From the NCBI GenBank assembly GCA_040269895.1, contig CP158568.1:2016716-2080715 (forward strand): DNA of 64,000 nucleotides, written 5' to 3'. The DNA is from Ancalomicrobiaceae bacterium S20. GTDB taxonomy: Bacteria; Pseudomonadota; Alphaproteobacteria; Rhizobiales; Ancalomicrobiaceae. Made by a program: the position numbers and the translations under genes. Within the stretch, counting starts at the first letter, position 1. Each line of letters begins with the position of its first letter. The notes beneath the pieces were generated by a model, which saw only the letters and a list, made by a program, of their open reading frames with translations, searched no databases and was not told the origin of the DNA. This document shows positions 58,309 through 64,000 of the stretch, piece after piece.

Positions 58309-59226
58309 TCAGCCGAGGGCCTGACTGGCGAGGGCATAGGTTCGGAACGGGGTCGGGACGGTGCCGCGGGGGGCATCGGCGCGTTTGGCCGGCGTCGACA
58401 CACCAGCGGGTCGCGTCATGGCGATGCCTCCGCCGGCATGGGCCAGGCCGAGGCTCTCGAGCCAGGGGCCGAGCCCGACCGCCTCCGGCGCGTCGACACG
58501 CAGGAAGCGGCCCGAGCGGGCCGCGAAAGCGAAGGTGAGGAGCGCGCGGGCATCGGCATCCGAGGTCGCGACCACCGGACCGACGACCTCGCCTCGGCCG
58601 AAGGCACGCAAGGCCGCAAAGCCGGCGACTGCGCCGTCGCGGCGCAATACGGCGATGCGGCCGAGCGCCGTCAGCATGGCGATCAGCCCCCGGCGCTCCA
58701 TGCTGATCGCGGCACGATCGCTGGCGACCAGCGCATCGAGCTCGCTCGCCTCGAGGCGACCGCGGTCGATCCAGGCGATGTCGGCGCCGGCCGGCAGCGT
58801 GGTCGTGGCGGACGGCACGAATTCGCCCTGGTGCTGGCGGATCTCGTGGGTGGCGCGGAAGCCGAGCTTCTCATAGAGCGGCAGGCCGTCGCGCGTGGCG
58901 GTGAGCCGGCATTCACGCGTACCGCAGGCGGCGAGTGCCGCCTCCATCAGGCGCCGACCGAGCCCGCGCCCACGCATCGCCTCTGCAACGATGACCATGT
59001 TCACCGTGGCCGCGGTGTCGCCATAGGGCGTCATCATCGCGGTGCCGACCACGCGATTGCCATCGAGGGCCACGAAGCCGCGGCCGAGCGAGAGCACCAG
59101 AGCCCAGTCCTCGCGCCGATGCGGCCAGCCGGCCTCGATCGACAGGGCGAGCGCACCGTCGAGGTGGGCTTCTCCGAATTCAACGAGTTCGATCACGTCG
59201 GACGTCATCTGCTTCCGCCTGTTCAT
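58309..59226 (-). CDS. GNAT-family N-acetyltransferase, two-domain
   Basis: 305 residues. The acetyl-CoA-binding motif VAEAMRGRGLGRRLMEAALAACG lies near residue 82, followed by YEKLGFRATHEIRQHQGEF. A second, weaker domain from about 170 (AVLRRDGAVAGFAALRAFGRGEVVGPVVA) resembles the C-terminal extension of YitH/HolE-type acetyltransferases. A GGGAGG site 3 bases before the ATG at 59226 fixes the start. It is first in line with the aminotransferase and may acetylate its substrate or product. Confidence 0.85.
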   Translation of the reverse strand: MNRRKQMTSDVIELVEFGEAHLDGALALSIEAGWPHRREDWALVLSLGRGFVALDGNRVVGTAMMTPYGDTAATVNMVIVAEAMRGRGLGRRLMEAALAACGTRECRLTATRDGLPLYEKLGFRATHEIRQHQGEFVPSATTTLPAGADIAWIDRGRLEASELDALVASDRAAISMERRGLIAMLTALGRIAVLRRDGAVAGFAALRAFGRGEVVGPVVATSDADARALLTFAFAARSGRFLRVDAPEAVGLGPWLESLGLAHAGGGIAMTRPAGVSTPAKRADAPRGTVPTPFRTYALASQALG

Positions 59227-59536
59227 TCGCCTCCCTTCGGAATAGCCCCTCAGCCGAGGCAGTTCGTCCCGACCTTCGGGCTCGCGCAGCATATTCGACC
59301 ATGCGAACCGGCGGTGACCGCATCGCGTGCCACGGCCCGCGGTTTTCAAGGCCGAGAACGGCCTCGAAACGCGGCTCCCGGGGCTCGCGCAGCACAACTC
59401 TCTGCCAAAGGTCGCGATCGATACGGCAGGATCTGCTTTGCCCGACCGGCAATGCGGTGATCGGGGCCTGCGAACGCTGACTATGATCCTCCCCAGTTCC
59501 GGACGACCACCGTCCATTGAGGGAGGAATTACGCGT

Positions 59537-60205
59537 ATGTCCGTCTTCAAGCCGAAATACGTGACCTTCGACTGCCATGGCACGCTGATCTACTTCGCCA
59601 TGGACAAGGCCGCGCGCTCGCTCTACGGCGACCAGCTCGACGAGCCGCGCATGCAGACGTTCATCAAGGACTTCTCGGCCTATCGGCTCGACGAGATCAT
59701 GGGCGCGTGGAAGCCCTATGCGGAGGTCGTCCACAACGCGGTCGAGCGGACCTGCAAGCGCAATGGCGTCGCCTTCAAGCCCGAGGATGCGGCCTGGATC
59801 TACGAGCAGGTGCCGACCTGGGGTCCGCACCCGGACGTGCCGGCCGGCCTCGCCAAGGTCGCCAAGGAGATCCCGCTCGTCATCCTGTCGAATGCGATGA
59901 ACGTGCAGATCCCGCACAATGTCGCCAAGCTCGGCGCGCCGTTCCACGCCGTCTACACGGCCGAGCAGGCGCAAGCCTACAAGCCGCGCTTCCAGGCGTT
60001 CGAGTACATGTTCGACATGCTCGGCTGCGGTCCGGAGGACATCGTCCATTGCTCGTCGTCGTTCCGCTACGACCACATGTCGGCGCACGACCTCGGCATC
60101 AAGAACAAGGTGTGGGTCAACCGCGGCCATGAGCCGGCGAACCCCTACTACGGCTACGTCGAGATCAAGGACATCTCGGGTCTGCCCGGCGTCTTCGGGC
60201 TCTGA
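59537..60205 (+). CDS. HAD-superfamily haloacid-dehalogenase type II-like protein (second copy)
   Basis: 222 residues. Motif I FDCHGTLIYF has the nucleophile Asp and lacks the second Asp; motif II LVILSNAMNVQI; the Lys is in AQAYKPRFQAFEY; motif IV CSSSFRYDHMSAHDLGIKN. Similar in class to the protein at 55890 but not a close copy. A GGGAGGA site lies ten bases upstream of the ATG. The 310-bp gap to the divergent GNAT gene (59227-59536) shows no other gene. It is followed after 160 bp by an FAD amine oxidoreductase. Confidence 0.84.
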   Translation: MSVFKPKYVTFDCHGTLIYFAMDKAARSLYGDQLDEPRMQTFIKDFSAYRLDEIMGAWKPYAEVVHNAVERTCKRNGVAFKPEDAAWIYEQVPTWGPHPDVPAGLAKVAKEIPLVILSNAMNVQIPHNVAKLGAPFHAVYTAEQAQAYKPRFQAFEYMFDMLGCGPEDIVHCSSSFRYDHMSAHDLGIKNKVWVNRGHEPANPYYGYVEIKDISGLPGVFGL

Positions 60206-60365
60206 CACCGGTCCGGCGGGTCGCCGCCGGACCACCACCTCGACCGGGCGGGAGTGGGCCGCCCCGACAGAAACGACCTAACGGTCATTGGATGAGCGGC
60301 TCCGGCTCACGACACGGACGTGCAGGTCCATGCGTGCCGAACCGCTCGAGACAGGATTTCGTCGG

Positions 60366-61643
60366 ATGCAGCTCAAGAGCTATTGGCACGCGACGGCCAC
60401 CCCGTTCGCGGGCGCGGCCGCCGGCCCGGTCGAGGGCGACTACGATATCGCGATCGTCGGCGGCGGCTTCACCGGCCTCTCGGCCGCCCGCCATCTCGCC
60501 AAGCAAGGCGTGAAAGTGGTCGTTCTGGAAGCCGCGACCGTCGGGTCGGGCGCCTCGGGCCGCAACGGCGGCCACCTCAACAACGGCCTCGCGCACAGCT
60601 TCATCGCCGCCAAGGCACACCTCGGCACCGAGCGGGCGATCGCGCTCTACAAGGCCTTCGACGCTTCGATCGACACGATCGAGGCGATCATCGCCGAGGA
60701 AGGCATCGATTGCGCGTTCCGCCGCTCCGGCAAGCTCAAGCTCGCCTCCAAGCCGGAACATTTCGCGACGCTCGCCAAGAACTTCGAGGCCATCAATCGC
60801 GAAGTCGACCCCGACACCGCGATGCTGACCAAGGCCGAGATCGCGTGCGAGGTGGTCTCCGACCAGTTCCACGGCGGCATGCTGTCGAAGAAGAGCGCCA
60901 TGATGCACATGGGCCGCTACGTCGCGGGGCTCGCGACCGCCGCTGCCCGGCGCGGGGCGACCATCTTCGAGACCGCGCCCGTCACCGAACGGCGCGTCGA
61001 GAACGGCCGGCACACGCTCGTCACGCCGCGCGGCCGCGTGACCGCGCGCGAGGTGCTGATCGCGACCGGCGCCTATACCTCGGGGCCGTTCTCGTGGTTC
61101 CGCCGCCGCATCGTGGCGGTCGGCAGCTTCATCATCGCGACCCGGCCGCTGAGCGATGCCGAGATCGCGGGCGCCGTGCCGGGCAACCGGACCTTTGTGA
61201 ATTCGCTCAATATCGGCAACTACTTCCGGCTCGCGCCGGACAATCGCCTGATCTTCGGCGGCCGGGCGCGCTTCTCGGCGACCTCCGACCAGCGCTCGGA
61301 TGCCAAGAGCGGCGCCATCCTCCAGGCGAGCCTGGAGAAGCTCCTGCCCTCGCTCGCCCATGTCGAGACCGACTATTGCTGGGGCGGCCTCGTCGACATG
61401 ACCAAGGACCGTTACCCGCGCGCCGGCCGGCACGACGGCGTCTGGTACGCGATGGGTTATTCCGGCCACGGCGCGCAGCTCGCGAGCCACATGGGCATCA
61501 TCATCGCCGACGCCATGCTCGGCCGGGAGGACCGCAACCCGGTCGCCGGTCTCGCCTGGCCGGCCGTGCCGGGGCACTTCGGCCAGCCGTGGTTCCTGCC
61601 GCTGGTCGGGATGTATTACAAGTTTCTCGACAAGATCCAGTGA
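60366..61643 (+). CDS. FAD-dependent amine oxidoreductase (PuuB/gamma-glutamylputrescine oxidase-like)
   Basis: 425 residues. It starts MQLKSYWHATATPF, common in this group, with DIAIVGGGFTGLSAARHLAKQG near residue 27 and VLEAATVGSGASGRNGGHLNNG after it. The C-terminal FAD contact is AMGYSGHGAQLASHMG near 365. The ATG at 60366 has an AGGA site; an earlier ATG at 60330 is possible. Third member of this family in the window. Followed by a strong terminator. Confidence 0.9.
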   Translation: MQLKSYWHATATPFAGAAAGPVEGDYDIAIVGGGFTGLSAARHLAKQGVKVVVLEAATVGSGASGRNGGHLNNGLAHSFIAAKAHLGTERAIALYKAFDASIDTIEAIIAEEGIDCAFRRSGKLKLASKPEHFATLAKNFEAINREVDPDTAMLTKAEIACEVVSDQFHGGMLSKKSAMMHMGRYVAGLATAAARRGATIFETAPVTERRVENGRHTLVTPRGRVTAREVLIATGAYTSGPFSWFRRRIVAVGSFIIATRPLSDAEIAGAVPGNRTFVNSLNIGNYFRLAPDNRLIFGGRARFSATSDQRSDAKSGAILQASLEKLLPSLAHVETDYCWGGLVDMTKDRYPRAGRHDGVWYAMGYSGHGAQLASHMGIIIADAMLGREDRNPVAGLAWPAVPGHFGQPWFLPLVGMYYKFLDKIQ

Positions 61644-61666
61644 GCGGATCGCAAGACCGATCAAGC

Positions 61667-61699
61667 AAAGGGGGCGCGGCCAGGCCGCGCCCCCTTTTT
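61667..61699. terminator. Rho-independent terminator between convergent genes
   Basis: Arms AAAGGGGGCGCGGC (61667-61680) and GCCGCGCCCCCTTT (61684-61697) are perfectly complementary over 14 bp around a three-base loop. TTTTT closes it on the plus strand. On the minus strand only a short T run follows, so it is best for the upstream FAD gene but may serve both directions. Confidence 0.93.
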
Positions 61700-61725
61700 G
61701 ATGTCGGAACCAGCCCTGACGCGGC

Positions 61726-63186
61726 TCAGCCCAGGCCGCCGACGTGCAGCGCCTTGACCTCGAGATATTCCTCGATGCCGAGCTTGGAGCCCTCGCGGCC
61801 GAGGCCCGACTGCTTGACGCCGCCGAACGGGGCGACCTCGGTCGAGATCGCGCCGGTGTTCAGGCCGATCATGCCGAATTCGAGCGCCTCGGCGACGCGC
61901 CAGGAGCGCTTCAGGTTCTCGGTGAAGAAATAGGACGCGAGACCGAAGGGCGTGCCGTTGGCGATCTCGATCGCCTCTTCTTCCGCCGAGAAGCGGAACA
62001 GCGGCGCGACCGGGCCGAAGGTCTCCTCCGAGGCGAGCAGCATGTCGGTGGTGGCACCGCCGAGCACGAGGGGCCGCGCATACTGCGGGCCGTTCGGCAC
62101 CTCGGCCGAGGCGAGACGGGTCGCGCCCTTCGACAGCGCGTCTTCAACGTGGCGGTCGATCTTCTCGATCGCGGCCTTGTTGATCATAGGGCCGATGTCG
62201 GTGTCGGCCGCCACGCCCGGACCGACCTTCATCTTGGCGACGCGCGCCGAGAGCTTCTCGGCGAAGCGGTCGTAGATGCCGTCCTGAACCAGAATGCGGT
62301 TGGAGCAGACACAGGTCTGGCCGCCATTGCGGAATTTCGAGGCGATGGCGCCCTCGATCGCGAGATCGATATCGGCGTCGTCGAAGACGATGAAGGGGGC
62401 ATTGCCGCCGAGCTCGAGGCTCAAGCGCTTGACGCTGTCCGACGCCTGCCGCATCAGCAGCGCGCCGACGCGGGTCGAGCCCGTGAAGGAGATCTTGCGC
62501 ACCGTCTCGTTGCCCGTCAGCTCGGCGCCGATCGCGGTCGGCAGACCGGTGACGATGTTGATCACACCGGCCGGAATGCCCGCGCGCTCGGCCAGCACGC
62601 CGAGCGCCAGCGCCGAAAAGGGCGTCAGTTCGGAGGGCTTGATCACCACGGTGCAACCGGCGGCGAGCGCCGGGGCGACCTTGCGGGTGATCATCGCGTT
62701 CGGGAAGTTCCACGGCGTGACGATGCCGCAGACGCCGACCGGTTCCTTGAGCACCAGGATGCGGCGATCCGGCGTCGGCGAGGGAATGGTCGAGCCGTCG
62801 ATGCGGCGGGCTTCCTCGGCGAACCACTTCACGAAGGAGGCGCCGTAGCGGATCTCGGTGCGCGCCTCGGAGAGCGGCTTGCCCTGCTCGCGGGTCAGGA
62901 TCAGCGCCAGATCCTCGAGGTGCTCGATCATCAGATCGTGCCAGGCCTGCACCAGGGCGGCGCGCTCGGCGTGGGTCTTGCGGCGCCAGCTGCGGAACGC
63001 CTTGGCGGCGGCGTCGATGGCGGCGCGGGTCTCGGTCGCGTCGGCGTCCGGCACGGTGCCGATCGGCAGGCCGGTCGCCGGGTCGGTGACGTCGAGCGTG
63101 GATTGAGAGGCGGCCACGATCCATTCGCCGCCGACGAGGCAGCGCTCGCGGAAGAGGCCGGGGTCGCGCAGACCTTCGAGGGACAT
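61726..63186 (-). CDS. gabD: NAD(P)-dependent succinate-semialdehyde dehydrogenase
   Basis: 486-residue aldehyde dehydrogenase. PWNFPNAMITRKVAPALAAGCTVVIKPSE near residue 155, FTGSTRVG near 230, the general-base Glu in LELGGNAPFIVF near 252, and the catalytic Cys in GGQTCVCSNR near 286 are in place. FRERCLVGGEWI at the start and GGVKQSGLGREGSKLGIEEYLEVK at the end are GabD-type. It would finish oxidation of the semialdehyde formed by the aminotransferase nearby. The next gene on the strand lies 71 bp upstream. Confidence 0.92.
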   Translation of the reverse strand: MSLEGLRDPGLFRERCLVGGEWIVAASQSTLDVTDPATGLPIGTVPDADATETRAAIDAAAKAFRSWRRKTHAERAALVQAWHDLMIEHLEDLALILTREQGKPLSEARTEIRYGASFVKWFAEEARRIDGSTIPSPTPDRRILVLKEPVGVCGIVTPWNFPNAMITRKVAPALAAGCTVVIKPSELTPFSALALGVLAERAGIPAGVINIVTGLPTAIGAELTGNETVRKISFTGSTRVGALLMRQASDSVKRLSLELGGNAPFIVFDDADIDLAIEGAIASKFRNGGQTCVCSNRILVQDGIYDRFAEKLSARVAKMKVGPGVAADTDIGPMINKAAIEKIDRHVEDALSKGATRLASAEVPNGPQYARPLVLGGATTDMLLASEETFGPVAPLFRFSAEEEAIEIANGTPFGLASYFFTENLKRSWRVAEALEFGMIGLNTGAISTEVAPFGGVKQSGLGREGSKLGIEEYLEVKALHVGGLG

Positions 63187-63227
63187 GGGTTTTCTCCGTA
63201 AGGCGGGGCCGCGGGACGCGCGGCAGG

Positions 63228-63284
63228 TCAGGCGAGCACCGCGAGCACCGCGGCAGATCAGGCGAGAGCCGCGAGCACCGCGGC
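63228..63284. repeat. 30-bp tandem duplication at the 3' end of the dehydrogenase gene
   Basis: The 27-base unit at 63228-63254 and its near-copy at 63258-63284 (two mismatches) are repeated with a period of 30 bases. The second copy contains the last nine codons, including the stop, of the dehydrogenase gene; the first copy lies just past the stop. It looks like replication slippage. Confidence 0.8.
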
Positions 63285-64000
63285 GGTGATTTCCGATGTC
63301 TTGTTCTGACCCGGCACGGTGCCGATGCCGCGCGCGGTCGCCGCCTCGATGGCGCCCATCACGGCCTTGGCCGCGCCCGCCTCGCCGAGGTGGTCGAGCA
63401 TCATCGCGCCCGACCAGATCGCCGCGATCGGATTGGCGATGCCGAGATGGGCGATGTCCGGCGCCGAGCCGTGCACGGGCTCGAACATCGAGGGCGCCGT
63501 GCGGTCCGGATTGATATTGGCCGAGGCCGCGAAGCCGAGGCCGCCCTGGATGGCGGCGCCGAGGTCGGTCAGGATGTCGCCGAACAGGTTCGAGGCGACC
63601 ACGACATCGAGGCTCTCCGGCGCCATGACCATGCGCGCCGCCATGGCGTCGATGTGATAGCCGGTGACTTCGACGTCCGGATATTCGGCCGCGAGTTCGG
63701 CCGTCACCGCGTCCCAGAACACCATCGAATACTTCTGCGCGTTCGACTTGGTCACCGAGGCGAGCTTGCCGCGGCGCTTGCGCGCCTGTTCGAAGCCGAA
63801 GCGCAGGATGCGCTCGACGGCCGTGCGCGTGAAGATCGAGGTCTCGACCGCGACCTCGTCGGAGGTGCCCTGATGCACGCGGCCGCCGGCGCCGGAATAC
63901 TCGCCTTCGGTGTTCTCGCGGATGCAGAGGATGTCGAAGTCGGTCTTCTTCAACGGTCCCTCGACGCCGGCGAGCAGCCGGTGCGGCCGGATATTGGCGT
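63258..64000 (-). CDS. Isocitrate/isopropylmalate-family dehydrogenase, tartrate-dehydrogenase type (5' end outside window)
   Basis: The 247 visible residues are the C-terminal two thirds of a beta-decarboxylating dehydrogenase. They open with NIRPHRLLAGVEGPL and then DILCIRENTEGEYSGAGGRVHQGTSDEVAVETSIFTRTAVERILRFGFEQA, the pattern of tartrate/D-malate dehydrogenase. The Lys, Tyr and Asp of the active site are in VTKSNAQKYSMVFWD, and SNLFGDILTDLGAAIQGGLG and FEPVHGSAPDIAHLGIANPIA are family hallmarks. Either tartrate or D-malate could be the substrate. Probably cotranscribed with the semialdehyde dehydrogenase downstream. Confidence 0.88.
   Translation of the reverse strand, partial: ANIRPHRLLAGVEGPLKKTDFDILCIRENTEGEYSGAGGRVHQGTSDEVAVETSIFTRTAVERILRFGFEQARKRRGKLASVTKSNAQKYSMVFWDAVTAELAAEYPDVEVTGYHIDAMAARMVMAPESLDVVVASNLFGDILTDLGAAIQGGLGFAASANINPDRTAPSMFEPVHGSAPDIAHLGIANPIAAIWSGAMMLDHLGEAGAAKAVMGAIEAATARGIGTVPGQNKTSEITAAVLAALA

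Noticed and set aside
63228-63284. CRISPR-like repeat
   Set aside because: Only two units with no spacers, overlapping the end of a coding gene.

Overview
The window is about 64 kb of very GC-rich DNA with dense genes, many 4-bp ATGA start/stop overlaps and Tat-type signal peptides. Gene content (copper nitrite reductase, Sec-type formate dehydrogenase, many ABC importers, amine and amino-acid catabolism) points to a metabolically versatile alphaproteobacterium, most likely in the Hyphomicrobiales. This placement is an inference from gene families and base composition. Both window ends cut genes: nirK at the left and an isocitrate/isopropylmalate-type dehydrogenase at the right.

Layout. 1-4.4 kb: nirK with a Crp/Fnr-type box upstream, then a diaminopropionate ammonia-lyase / N-carbamoyl-amino-acid hydrolase / RidA-like operon and a convergent aroQ. 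4.7-11.9 kb: a CUT1-type sugar ABC importer, a hydroxypyruvate-isomerase-like enzyme and a GMC oxidoreductase. 12-15 kb: a succinate/acetate CoA-transferase-type gene behind an AT-rich palindromic operator region, and a convergent FAD amine oxidoreductase.

15.1-25.1 kb: a complete Nit1C (Nit6803) cluster on the minus strand, in the order nitB-nitC(nitrilase)-nitD(radical SAM)-nitE(GNAT)-nitF(AIR-synthase-like)-glycosyltransferase-nitG-nitH(flavoprotein). It ends with an LnmK/Pnap_2097-like protein. Upstream of nitB is a near-perfect sigma-54 promoter (TTGGCACG-N4-TTGCT) and an ordered set of repeats, and a MocR-type (GntR + aminotransferase) regulator is divergently transcribed. In other bacteria this cluster is linked to cyanide assimilation and nitrogen starvation.

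25-32 kb: an inositol-phosphatase-family protein, a Tam-like methyltransferase, a single-domain response regulator, two glycosidase-like proteins, a BKACE-family enzyme and selD. 32.6-46.8 kb: a full selenocysteine locus. It holds fdnG with an in-frame UGA and a SECIS-like hairpin, fdnH, fdnI, fdhE, selA, a Sel1-repeat gene, selB, selC (tRNA-Sec, nested in the 3' end of the selB reading frame), two unknown genes, and a convergent ABC importer of the putative selenate type.

47-64 kb: an FAD oxidoreductase divergent from an Lrp/AsnC regulator, an FkbM methyltransferase beside an AT-rich patch, a peptide-type ABC importer with fused ATPases, two haloacid-dehalogenase-like proteins, a class III aminotransferase, GNAT, another FAD amine oxidoreductase, a succinate-semialdehyde dehydrogenase and the partial dehydrogenase. 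Together this part looks like uptake and oxidation of amine or amino compounds.

Quality caution: four otherwise conserved genes (the Nit1C glycosyltransferase, nitF, the Sel1-repeat gene and selB) each need one extra base to read through. Three of the four sites are short G runs. These are more likely sequence errors than true pseudogenes, but that cannot be settled from the sequence alone.
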